From Porphyromonadaceae bacterium (GTDB lineage Bacteria; Bacteroidota; Bacteroidia; Bacteroidales; Tannerellaceae), in NCBI GenBank assembly GCA_003517945.1, contig DOZP01000025.1, forward strand, positions 1 through 6,562: a DNA stretch of 6,562 bases. The letters are read 5' to 3'. Position 1 is the first letter of the stretch, and each line of letters starts with the position of its first letter. The notes beneath the pieces are model-generated. The model ran no database searches, was not told the origin of the DNA, and worked only from the letters and a program-made list of their open reading frames with translations. The position numbers and the translations under genes are program-made. This document shows, one piece after another, positions 1 to 6,562 of the stretch.

Positions 1-678
1 CCGGACTGGGAAAACTTCGTAAAAATGAGTCGATGGGCCAACGACAATCTTGATAAAAATGCAGTTATTGCGAGCCGTAAGCCAAGCATATCCTACATTT
101 ACACCGGACGGGAATTTGCCGGTATTTTCAACGTTCCAAACGATCCGTTAGATAATGTAATCAAACAATTTAACGAAGGAAAAGACGAATACGTATTTTT
201 GATCATGGATATCAACAAAACAAAAATACAGGTATTATCTCCTTATATCCAACACATATTCATTAATACAAACGGAAGCAACTTCTTTATCAATAACGAA
301 AAAACAAATGCCCCCGTCATTTATAAAATCAACAAATCTATGCTGGAAGACAATCATTTGATAGACGAATTAAATAATAACAATATAAATTACACGTTAG
401 ATCATGAAGCATTCATCAGCCAATATATAAACGATAAAAACAATAATTACCAGGTAATAAATCCCGATTTGTTACTGAAAAGCATAAAGGATGCCAATAT
501 AAAATATCTTTTATTGGCGAAAATCAGAGTATATACACCCCAGAACACAGGTAGGTATATAAATACGATTCATCAATACATCAGTTTCATTCAAGCCAAA
601 TATCCGGACTATTTCAAAATCATACACTCGATCGGAAAAGAAGAAACCTGTGAGATTGCCGAATACGTAGGGCCATAG
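1..678 (+). CDS. C-terminal part of a membrane glycosyl/mannosyltransferase-like protein (5' partial)
   Basis: The frame is open from base 1, so the ATG at base 25 is very unlikely to be the true start; 225 residues are visible before TAG at 676. No membrane segment is visible, so this would be the soluble tail of a larger protein. Seen: a DWENFVKMSRWANDN stretch at residues 2-16, an ASRKP motif at 24-28 followed by aromatic YIYTGR, then YLLLAKIR (169-176) and an INTIHQY...KYPDYF block near 187-205, ending in a short strand (CEIAEY). From memory of the family, this pattern (W..A.W...N, V.SRKP, a 'kyP..F' block) recurs at the end of Bacteroidota GT39/dolichyl-phosphate-mannose-type multispanning membrane proteins, where it probably lies on the periplasmic side. 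The middle (about 70-150) is rich in Asn, Lys and Ile and looks inserted. The next gene is 92 bases downstream and probably separately transcribed. The family call is moderate; donor, acceptor and pathway are unknown. Confidence 0.6.
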   Translation, partial: PDWENFVKMSRWANDNLDKNAVIASRKPSISYIYTGREFAGIFNVPNDPLDNVIKQFNEGKDEYVFLIMDINKTKIQVLSPYIQHIFINTNGSNFFINNEKTNAPVIYKINKSMLEDNHLIDELNNNNINYTLDHEAFISQYINDKNNNYQVINPDLLLKSIKDANIKYLLLAKIRVYTPQNTGRYINTIHQYISFIQAKYPDYFKIIHSIGKEETCEIAEYVGP

Positions 679-722
679 AGGCCATTGTTCATAACATACT
701 CATAACTTTTTACGGAGAATCC

Positions 723-752
723 TTCGCTTCTTCGTGGAGTTTCCTACATTTG
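723..752 (+). promoter_or_regulatory. Putative Bacteroidota-type promoter for dnaB
   Basis: TACATTTG at 745-752 matches the Bacteroidota housekeeping sigma -7 consensus TAnnTTTG exactly. An imperfect -33 element (TTCG instead of TTTG) lies at 723-726, giving an 18-base spacer, slightly shorter than usual. Transcription would then begin roughly at 757-760, about a dozen bases before the ATG at 771. The position just upstream of a start codon, after a gap from the previous gene, supports it; the weak -33 element and short leader argue for caution. Confidence 0.4.
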
Positions 753-770
753 ACATTCAAAAAAAACAAT

Positions 771-2300
771 ATGGTTGCAGATAAAGGAAAAACAAATAGA
801 AAAAAAACGATCGAAACCGTTGTCATTCCCGAAATAGGAAAAATACAACCCCAGGCCCCGGAAATAGAAAAAATAGTATTGGGCGCCCTGATGCTTGAAA
901 AAGACGCTTATTCGACCATCAGCGAGATATTACGACCCGAATGTTTTTATGATAAAAAACATGAATATATTTTTGAGGCGATCGTTGACCTTGCCGTAAG
1001 CGGACGTCCGGTTGACATGCTCACCGTAACCGAACAACTGAAAAAGAACAGCAACCTGAAAGCAGCCGGCGATCTGTTATACATATCGGAACTAACGAAT
1101 AATGTCGCCAGCACGGCCCATCTTGAATACCATGCCAAAATCATTGCGCAAAAATTCCTATCACGCGAATTAATCAAATTTGCAGGATTAATACAAGGAA
1201 AAGCTTTTGATGAGACATTGGATGTCGAAGACCTGATGCAGGAAGCCGAAGGCAAACTGTTTGAAATATCACAGCGTAATATAAAAAAGGACGCAGTTCA
1301 GATCAATCCCGTCATAAATGAAGCAATCAACGCAATACAACATGCGGCGCAGAAAAAAGAAGGACTTAGCGGAATCAGTAGCGGCTTCACGGATCTGGAC
1401 AAAATTACTTCCGGCTGGCAAAACTCCGACCTGATCATTATAGCCGCGCGACCGGCTATGGGAAAAACCGCATTCGTATTATCCATGGCGAAAAATATGG
1501 CCGTAAATTTCAAAACTCCCGTCGCCATATTCTCACTTGAAATGAGTAATGTTCAGTTAGTAAACCGCCTTATCACCAATGTTTGCGAACTATCCGGCGA
1601 AAAAATCAAGAGCGGCCGTCTCGAACCATACGAGTGGGAACAATTGGACCATAAGATAAACGAACTGTACGATGCTCCCATATATGTGGATGATACACCC
1701 AGTTTATCGGTATTTGAACTGCGCACGAAAGCCCGCAGATTAGTAAGGGAACATGATGTCAAATGCATCATCATCGATTACCTTCAGCTAATGAATGCAA
1801 GCGGCATGTCATACGGCAGCAGGGAACAGGAAGTCAGTATGATCTCCCGCTCGCTGAAAGGACTCGCAAAAGAATTGAACATCCCGATCATTGCACTCTC
1901 CCAGTTGAACCGTGGCGTCGAAACCCGTACCGGAGCCGAAGGCAAACGCCCTCAGTTAGCGGATTTGCGGGAATCGGGAGCAATTGAACAGGACGCTGAC
2001 ATGGTCTGTTTCATACATCGTCCCGAATATTACGGAATCAAAGAAGATTCCGCAGGACGCGACCTGACCGGCCTGGCCGAAATAATCATTGCCAAACACC
2101 GTAACGGAGCCATTGGAGACGTATGGCTAACCTTTAAGAACAGCTTTGTCCGGTTTGAAAATTGCAATGATTCAAGTAATAACCGGGAATTCACATCGAA
2201 AATAAACAAAACTTCCGATAATCCGGCCATCATGCAAACGATCGGAAACAATGAAGATTTTATCCATCAAACCCAACACGATAATCCGTTGCCTTTTTAA
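771..2300 (+). CDS. dnaB: Replicative DNA helicase DnaB
   Basis: This is the hexameric 5'-3' helicase that unwinds DNA at the replication fork in the cytoplasm and works with primase DnaG. Numbering from the ATG at 771 gives 509 residues, slightly longer than E. coli DnaB (471) mainly through N- and C-terminal extensions. Domains: a charged N-terminal stretch (1-28), the DnaB N-terminal helical domain (about 30-130), a linker, and the RecA-like ATPase domain (about 200-465). Motifs seen: Walker A ARPAMGKT (226-233), catalytic Glu in FSLEMS (E257), Walker B IIIDYLQLM (333-341, D336), SREQEVSMISRSLK (350-363), SQLNR (377-381) and the arginine-finger region KHRNG (442-446). No intein interrupts the Walker A region. 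An in-frame TTG at 750 would add seven residues, but it lies inside the putative -7 element, so ATG 771 is preferred. The last about 45 residues are a low-complexity, Asn/Ser-rich tail ending in DNPLPF, resembling an SSB tip. Confidence 0.98.
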   Translation: MVADKGKTNRKKTIETVVIPEIGKIQPQAPEIEKIVLGALMLEKDAYSTISEILRPECFYDKKHEYIFEAIVDLAVSGRPVDMLTVTEQLKKNSNLKAAGDLLYISELTNNVASTAHLEYHAKIIAQKFLSRELIKFAGLIQGKAFDETLDVEDLMQEAEGKLFEISQRNIKKDAVQINPVINEAINAIQHAAQKKEGLSGISSGFTDLDKITSGWQNSDLIIIAARPAMGKTAFVLSMAKNMAVNFKTPVAIFSLEMSNVQLVNRLITNVCELSGEKIKSGRLEPYEWEQLDHKINELYDAPIYVDDTPSLSVFELRTKARRLVREHDVKCIIIDYLQLMNASGMSYGSREQEVSMISRSLKGLAKELNIPIIALSQLNRGVETRTGAEGKRPQLADLRESGAIEQDADMVCFIHRPEYYGIKEDSAGRDLTGLAEIIIAKHRNGAIGDVWLTFKNSFVRFENCNDSSNNREFTSKINKTSDNPAIMQTIGNNEDFIHQTQHDNPLPF

Positions 2301-2419
2301 ATTCCCTGGAACAGCATCTTCCGTATAAAGCACAGGAAGGGCACATTTCAAGTCGCATATAAACAACCGGCAAAATCAAACTGTAAAAAAAAATAATCAT
2401 ATTTGTGTAAAAATCGGTC

Positions 2420-2443
2420 TATACGGGCAAAACATGTTGTATA
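2420..2443 (+). promoter_or_regulatory. Possible operator (dyad symmetry) upstream of uxaC
   Basis: TATAC at 2420-2424 and GTATA at 2439-2443 form an inverted repeat with a 14-base spacer, and the spacer contains a perfect 8-base palindrome AACATGTT (2431-2438). The two symmetries do not share a centre. The site lies 26-50 bases upstream of the putative -7 element of uxaC, where a GntR- or LacI-type regulator of sugar-acid genes could act. No regulator gene is present in the window, and such short dyads arise by chance in A/T-rich DNA, so this is only a candidate. Confidence 0.25.
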
Positions 2444-2469
2444 TCATAAACAAAATTAAAAAAAAGGTC

Positions 2470-2477
2470 TATCTTTG
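2470..2477 (+). promoter_or_regulatory. Putative -7 promoter element of the hexuronate operon
   Basis: TATCTTTG is a perfect match to the Bacteroidota -7 consensus TAnnTTTG. It lies 44 bases before the uxaC ATG, predicting a leader of about 35-40 bases. I see no clear TTTG -33 element at the expected distance (around 2446-2451 the sequence is A-rich), which could fit a promoter needing an activator or simply a weak match. It is the only good promoter signal found between dnaB and the end of the window, so it is the likely start of the uxaC-kdgK-transporter transcript. Confidence 0.5.
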
Positions 2478-2521
2478 CTTTCCGTTTAAATACCGACTAC
2501 AAAATTTTAAATAATAATTGC

Positions 2522-3928
2522 ATGAAAACATTTATGGATGAAAATTTCCTGCTCGAAACGAAAACAGCGCAGGATTTATATCACAATCATGCGGCAAAAA
2601 TGCCGATTATCGATTATCATTGCCATCTGGTACCCAAGATGGTTGCCGATGACCATAAGTTCAAATCAATTACCGAAATATGGCTTGGTGGCGACCACTA
2701 TAAATGGCGCGCCATGCGGACGAATGGTGTAAACGAACGCTTCTGTACAGGCAATGACACCTCCGACTGGGAAAAATTCGAAAAATGGGCTGAAACCGTT
2801 CCATATACCATGCGTAACCCACTCTATCACTGGACACATCTTGAGCTTAGAACAGCATTTGGAATCAACGAGATAGTAAGCCCGAAAACAGCAAGAGAAA
2901 TATTTGACGCATGCAATGAAAAACTGACAAAACCGGAATACTCCGCCCGCGGATTGATGCGTCGTTACAATGTGCAGGTGGTGTGTACCACGGATGATCC
3001 CGTAGACACATTGGAACACCATATCAGCACCAGAGAAAGCGGGTTCGAAATAAAAATGCTTCCCACCTGGCGGCCCGACAAAGCAATGGCGGTAGAATCG
3101 CCGGCAAACTTCCGCGCTTACATAGAGAAGCTTGCCGAAGTAAGCGGCGTTACCATTTCCGCTTTTGATGATGTGGTAGAAGCATTGCGCAAACGCCATA
3201 AATTCTTTGAAGAACAAGGATGCAAGTTATCCGATCATGGAATTGAAGAATTTTATGCGGAAGACTATACCGAAGCCGAGATAAAAGCCATATTCAACAA
3301 AGTATACGGAGGCGCAACACTTACGAAAGAAGAAATCCTGAAATTCAAATCGGCTATGCTGATCATTTTTGGAGAAATGGATGCCGAAACAGGATGGACA
3401 CAACAATTCCACTATGGGGCCATACGCGACAACAACTCGAAAATGTTTAACCAACTCGGTCCGGACACCGGTTTTGATTCCATCGGCGAATTCAATACCG
3501 CCAAAGCAATGTCGAAATATTTTAACAAACTGAACAGTGCCGGAAAACTGACAAAAACAATCCTGTACAATCTGAATCCCTGTGCAAACGAAGTAATCGC
3601 CACTATGATCGGCAATTTCCAGGACGGCTCGACAGCCGGTAAAATGCAATTCGGTTCGGGTTGGTGGTTCCTTGACCAGAAAAACGGAATGGAAAAACAG
3701 ATGAATGCATTGTCGGTATTGGGATTACTGAGCCGCTTTGTCGGTATGCTGACCGATTCACGCAGCTTCCTGTCATACCCCCGGCACGAATATTTCCGGC
3801 GCACATTATGTAATTTGCTCGGTAACGATGTGGAAAGCGGACAACTACCGGCTTCGGAAATTGATTTTATCGGACAAATGACGGAAAACATAAGTTATTA
3901 CAATGCGAAGAACTTCTTTCGGTTTTGA
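2522..3928 (+). CDS. uxaC: Glucuronate (uronate) isomerase
   Basis: UxaC interconverts D-glucuronate and D-fructuronate, and D-galacturonate and D-tagaturonate, the first cytoplasmic step of hexuronate use. The 468-residue protein matches the normal family length (about 470) and is collinear with Bacteroides-type UxaC throughout. It belongs to the amidohydrolase-superfamily TIM-barrel uronate isomerases. Seen: the N-terminal DYHCHL motif with the HxH pair at H33/H35, WLGGDHYKWRAMR (54-66), VVCTTDDP (153-160), KMLPTWRPDK (178-187), LSDHGIEEFY (236-245), NPCANEVIATM (352-362), FGSGWWFLDQ (377-386) and MLTDSRSFLSYPRHEYFRR (409-427), which carries the conserved late Asp (D412). The start is the first ATG, preceded by an A/T-rich leader without a Shine-Dalgarno sequence; an alternative ATG at 2534 (M5) is less likely because homologues I recall begin MK.FMDENF. 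It is first in the cluster, 82 bases before the KDG kinase, and complete. Confidence 0.97.
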   Translation: MKTFMDENFLLETKTAQDLYHNHAAKMPIIDYHCHLVPKMVADDHKFKSITEIWLGGDHYKWRAMRTNGVNERFCTGNDTSDWEKFEKWAETVPYTMRNPLYHWTHLELRTAFGINEIVSPKTAREIFDACNEKLTKPEYSARGLMRRYNVQVVCTTDDPVDTLEHHISTRESGFEIKMLPTWRPDKAMAVESPANFRAYIEKLAEVSGVTISAFDDVVEALRKRHKFFEEQGCKLSDHGIEEFYAEDYTEAEIKAIFNKVYGGATLTKEEILKFKSAMLIIFGEMDAETGWTQQFHYGAIRDNNSKMFNQLGPDTGFDSIGEFNTAKAMSKYFNKLNSAGKLTKTILYNLNPCANEVIATMIGNFQDGSTAGKMQFGSGWWFLDQKNGMEKQMNALSVLGLLSRFVGMLTDSRSFLSYPRHEYFRRTLCNLLGNDVESGQLPASEIDFIGQMTENISYYNAKNFFRF

Positions 3929-4010
3929 CTATCAGCCCGTTCATTCCATATATCAATATAACGCCGAAGCATATTAAAATTCAACGACAGTATAAAATAA
4001 CAATTAAAAA

Positions 4011-5054
4011 ATGAGTAAAAAGGTAGTAACATTCGGAGAAATCATGTTGCGTCTGGCAACGCCGGATTATCTTCGTTTTTCACAAGCAAAAGAATATACC
4101 GCGACATTCGGAGGAGGAGAAGCCAATGTTGCCGTATCGTTGGCAAACTACGGCATAAATGCCGATTTTGTAACACGTTTGCCTAAAAATGATATTGCAG
4201 AAGCCTGTATAATGGATTTGCGTTCTCATAATGTGTGCGCAAACAATATCATTCGCGGAGGTGACCGCATCGGTATTTATTTTCTGGAAACGGGAGCCGT
4301 GGCGCGCGCTTCAAAAGTAGTCTACGACCGCGCCAACTCATCCATCGCTACGATCGAAAAAGGTATGGTAGACTGGAAACAAGTCCTGAAAGATGCGCAA
4401 TGGTTTCATTGGACAGGTATTACTCCCGCGTTATCACAAGGCGCTGCGGACGTATGCCTCGAAGCAATCAGAACGGCCAACGAAATGGGGATAACCGTAT
4501 CGTGCGACCTGAACTATCGCAAAAACCTGTGGAAATACGGAAAAACCGCGGCCGAAGTCATGCCGGCGCTCGTCGAAGGATGTGATATTATTCTCGGCAA
4601 TGAAGAAGATTGCGAAAAAGTATTCGGCATCAAACCGGAAGGATTTGATGTGACGGCAACCGGCGGTGAAGTAAATGCGGCGGAATTTGAATCCGTATGT
4701 ACCCAAATGATGCATAAATTTCCCCGATGCAAAAAAATGATTGTAACGCTACGCGGAGCCATCAATGCCAATCATAATACATGGGGTGGCGTCCTTTATT
4801 CCGATGGTACACTCAAACAATCAAAGCGTTATGACATCACACACATTGTCGATCGCGTGGGAGGAGGGGATTCCTTCATGGGCGGACTGATCTATGGCCT
4901 CATCACCTGGCCGGCCGACGATCAGCAAGCGCTCGATTTCGCCGTTGCGGCATCCTGCCTGAAACATACGATATACGGAGATTTTAACCTTGTAACGGTT
5001 GCTGAAGTGGAAAACCTGATGAAAGGTGACGGCTCAGGACGCGTATCGAGATAA
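4011..5054 (+). CDS. kdgK: 2-keto-3-deoxygluconate kinase (PfkB family)
   Basis: This sugar kinase most likely phosphorylates 2-dehydro-3-deoxy-D-gluconate (KDG) with ATP to form KDPG, the last step before the aldolase. It has 347 residues, normal for PfkB/ribokinase enzymes. Seen: N-terminal VVTFGEIMLRL strand (5-15), the sugar-binding GGGEANVAVSLA signature (34-45), CDLNYRKNLW (165-174), a GNEED turn (196-200), TLRGA (246-250) and the second PfkB signature DRVGGGDSFMGG (281-292) with catalytic base D287. The anion-hole motif reads GGGD rather than the common GAGD, as in other KDG kinases I know of. The C terminus (KGDGSGRVSR) is typical of Bacteroidales members. The position between uxaC and a hexuronate-type transporter supports KDG over fructose or ribose as substrate. 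The 82-base gap before it has no convincing promoter or terminator, so cotranscription with uxaC is inferred. Substrate assignment rests on motif and context, not on a test. Confidence 0.92.
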   Translation: MSKKVVTFGEIMLRLATPDYLRFSQAKEYTATFGGGEANVAVSLANYGINADFVTRLPKNDIAEACIMDLRSHNVCANNIIRGGDRIGIYFLETGAVARASKVVYDRANSSIATIEKGMVDWKQVLKDAQWFHWTGITPALSQGAADVCLEAIRTANEMGITVSCDLNYRKNLWKYGKTAAEVMPALVEGCDIILGNEEDCEKVFGIKPEGFDVTATGGEVNAAEFESVCTQMMHKFPRCKKMIVTLRGAINANHNTWGGVLYSDGTLKQSKRYDITHIVDRVGGGDSFMGGLIYGLITWPADDQQALDFAVAASCLKHTIYGDFNLVTVAEVENLMKGDGSGRVSR

Positions 5055-5081
5055 CGATTACTAACTTTTAATTTATATATC

Positions 5082-6542
5082 ATGAACAATTTATCTCAAT
5101 CATCAGGGAAAATGACCAACTACCGCTGGATGATATGTGCGATGTTGTTTTTTGCAACAACAATCAACTATTTGGATAGACAAGTATTGTCACTTACCTG
5201 GAAAGATTTCATTGCCGAAGAATTTCATTGGACCAATACTCACTATGGGTATATCACTATGTTCTTTTCAGGATTTTACGCCCTTTGTATGCTCTTTGCC
5301 GGACGATTCGTAGACTGGCTCGACACAAAAAAAGGCTTTCTGTGGTCTATCGGAATATGGTCGGTAGGTGCATGTATACATGCTTTTTGTGGGATCGCAA
5401 CTGCCGGTATCGTATCGAATGAATGGTTAGCCGGATTTGAAGGATCAAAAGAAGTATTAAAATACGCTGAAAATACCGGTACAATTATCACGGTAAGCGT
5501 GACGCTCTTTATATTGGCACGCGCTGTATTAGCCCTCGGAGAAGCCGGAAACTTTCCGGCTGCGATAAAAGCGACAGCCGAATATTTTCCTAAGAAAGAC
5601 CGTGGATTTGCAACCAGTATCTTTAACGCAGGCGCACAGATCGGTGCATTATTAGCTCCTCTCACAATCCCCCTGATTGCAAAATATTACGGATGGGAAA
5701 TGTCATTCATCATTATAGGTGCATTAGGTTTTATATGGATGGGATTTTGGGTTTTCATTTATAAAAAACCGGAAAAACATCCCCGTGTGAATGCGGCCGA
5801 ATTAGCATATATTAATCAGGATGAGGCCTCTGCTAACGTAACGGAAGAAAAAATTGAAGAAGCGCAAACTAAAAAACTTTCGTTCGCAGACTGCTTCAAA
5901 TTTAAACAAACATGGGCTTTTGCTGTCGGTAAATTTATGACAGACGGCGTATGGTGGTTCTACCTGTTCTGGGTGCCAGCCTATCTGAGTTCTGTCTATA
6001 GCATGCCTTCATCTGATCCTAAAGCGCAAATCGCCATATTTGTATTGTATGGGATCTCCATGCTTTCATTAATAGGAGGCTGGTTGCCTACTTATTTTGT
6101 AGACAAAAAGGGAATGAACCCGTATGCCGGAAGGATGAAAGCCATGCTTATTTTTGCATTCTTCCCGTTATTAGCATTGCTGGCTCAACCTTTGGGACAT
6201 ATTTCATATTGGGTACCTATCTGCATCATCGGTATTGCAGGAGCTGCTCACCAGGCCTGGTCAGCAAATATATTTTCGACTATCGGAGATATGTTCCCCA
6301 AATCTGCTATTGCAACAATAACCGGTATCGGAGGAATGGCCGGAGGTTTGGGTTCCATGTTTATCAACTTGGGTTCCGGTAAGCTATTTGATTATTCAAT
6401 AGAAAGTAATATGAGTTTTCTGGGATTTTCCGGTATAGAAGCCGGCTATTTTATCATTTTCTCTATATGTGCCGTTGCATACCTTATTGGGTGGATTATA
6501 ATGAAATCATTAGTCCCCAAATATAAACCGATCGAATTATAA
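5082..6542 (+). CDS. MFS hexuronate (anion:cation symporter family) transporter
   Basis: An inner-membrane importer, probably proton-coupled, of the MFS anion:cation symporter family that includes ExuT and DgoT. The 486-residue protein shows about 12 hydrophobic segments (near 15-32, 55-74, 86-105, 138-156, 177-198, 207-227, 278-298, 316-338, 355-369, 377-395, 412-432, 452-475). Seen: NYLDRQVLSL (29-38), MFS motif A-like GRFVDWLDTKKG (74-85) between segments 2 and 3, and RAVLALGEAGNFPAAIKA (147-164) leading into EYFPKKDRG, which fits the ExuT/ACS pattern. A hydrophilic central loop (about 228-275) separates the two halves. An extra loop of about 30 residues (106-136) lies between segments 3 and 4. 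It begins 27 bases after kdgK, supporting an operon. Likely substrates are glucuronate and/or galacturonate; the exact one cannot be told from sequence, so no symbol is given. ATG at 5112 (M11) is an alternative start. Confidence 0.9.
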   Translation: MNNLSQSSGKMTNYRWMICAMLFFATTINYLDRQVLSLTWKDFIAEEFHWTNTHYGYITMFFSGFYALCMLFAGRFVDWLDTKKGFLWSIGIWSVGACIHAFCGIATAGIVSNEWLAGFEGSKEVLKYAENTGTIITVSVTLFILARAVLALGEAGNFPAAIKATAEYFPKKDRGFATSIFNAGAQIGALLAPLTIPLIAKYYGWEMSFIIIGALGFIWMGFWVFIYKKPEKHPRVNAAELAYINQDEASANVTEEKIEEAQTKKLSFADCFKFKQTWAFAVGKFMTDGVWWFYLFWVPAYLSSVYSMPSSDPKAQIAIFVLYGISMLSLIGGWLPTYFVDKKGMNPYAGRMKAMLIFAFFPLLALLAQPLGHISYWVPICIIGIAGAAHQAWSANIFSTIGDMFPKSAIATITGIGGMAGGLGSMFINLGSGKLFDYSIESNMSFLGFSGIEAGYFIIFSICAVAYLIGWIIMKSLVPKYKPIEL

Positions 6543-6551
6543 TATAAAATC

Positions 6552-6562
6552 ATGAAACGGGA
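6552..6562 (+). CDS. Start of a further operon gene (partial, unidentified)
   Basis: An ATG at 6552 begins the frame M-K-R and runs off the window end. It is 9 bases after the transporter stop and is preceded by an A/T-rich leader (aatataaaatc) like those of the other genes here. Only three full codons are visible, so identity cannot be read. By context it could be a missing hexuronate step (KDPG aldolase, UxuA/UxuB/UxaA/UxaB) or a regulator, but this is a guess. Confidence 0.4.

Noticed and set aside
25..27. ATG at 25 as the start of the first gene
   Set aside because: The frame is open back to base 1 and the upstream residues (PDWENFVK) continue the conserved W..F..M..W pattern, so the gene begins outside the window.
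671..685. GGCCAT-AGA-GGCCAT repeat at the end of the first gene, as a hairpin or terminator
   Set aside because: Only a 4-base GGCC self-complementarity with no adjacent T-run; the nearest T-run is about 20 bases away. Probably chance.
2318..2339. CTTCC...GGAAG hairpin after dnaB as a terminator
   Set aside because: The stem is only 5 base pairs with a 12-base loop and has no T-run after it, so it does not qualify as an intrinsic terminator.
2385..2393. Run of nine A bases in the uxaC upstream region as a phase-variation tract
   Set aside because: It is short, lies over 100 bases from the uxaC start, and A-runs are common in this A/T-rich intergenic DNA; nothing links it to switching.
2666..3217. 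Long open frame on the minus strand (183 codons) opposite uxaC
   Set aside because: It lies wholly inside the strongly supported uxaC gene, its translation is Cys/Phe/Tyr-rich without a recognisable domain, and it reflects the codon pattern of the sense gene.
3412..3891. Second minus-strand open frame (159 codons) opposite the 3' half of uxaC
   Set aside because: It is a shadow of uxaC, overlaps other antisense frames, and has no recognisable motif or promoter.
3929..4010. Separate promoter for kdgK in the 82-base gap after uxaC
   Set aside because: The gap is A/T-rich but contains no TTTG-type -7 or -33 element and no terminator, so a single transcript is simpler.
5276..5665. Minus-strand open frame (129 codons) inside the transporter gene
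   Set aside because: It is antisense to clear transmembrane coding sequence; Ala/Pro/Ser-rich translation without family features.

Overview
The window looks like a chromosomal segment from a Bacteroidota bacterium, most likely order Bacteroidales. The evidence is: (i) the replicative helicase, glucuronate isomerase and KDG kinase read like Bacteroides/Parabacteroides/Dysgonomonas-type proteins; (ii) start codons are preceded by A/T-rich leaders with no clear Shine-Dalgarno sequence; (iii) matches to the Bacteroidota -7 promoter element (TAnnTTTG) lie before dnaB and uxaC. All genes are on the + strand. I saw no mobile element, CRISPR array, tRNA or rRNA.

Layout. 1-678 is the 3' end of a gene cut by the window edge. 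It encodes the soluble C-terminal part of what looks like a multi-membrane-spanning glycosyl/mannosyltransferase-like protein. 771-2300 is dnaB, the replicative DNA helicase, complete with all catalytic motifs and an unusual C-terminal tip. A 221-base non-coding stretch follows, holding a promoter and a possible operator. It leads into a hexuronate catabolism cluster: uxaC (2522-3928), a PfkB-family 2-keto-3-deoxygluconate kinase (4011-5054), and an MFS transporter of the hexuronate/anion symporter type (5082-6542). A further start codon at 6552, only 9 bases after the transporter stop, suggests the operon continues past the window.

How the genes work together. The transporter would import glucuronate or galacturonate, the products of pectin, glycosaminoglycan or xylan-side-chain degradation. 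UxaC would isomerise them to fructuronate or tagaturonate. After reduction and dehydration by enzymes not present here (UxuB/UxaB and UxuA/UxaA), the kinase would phosphorylate KDG to KDPG, which an aldolase splits to pyruvate and glyceraldehyde-3-phosphate. The missing steps must be encoded downstream or elsewhere. dnaB and the glycosyltransferase-like gene are probably separate transcription units with no functional link to this pathway.

Overall this is an ordinary housekeeping and sugar-acid region. I found no convincing evidence of a new system. The most interesting points are an SSB-like tip on DnaB, a possible insertion in the partial membrane protein, and dyad symmetry upstream of uxaC.
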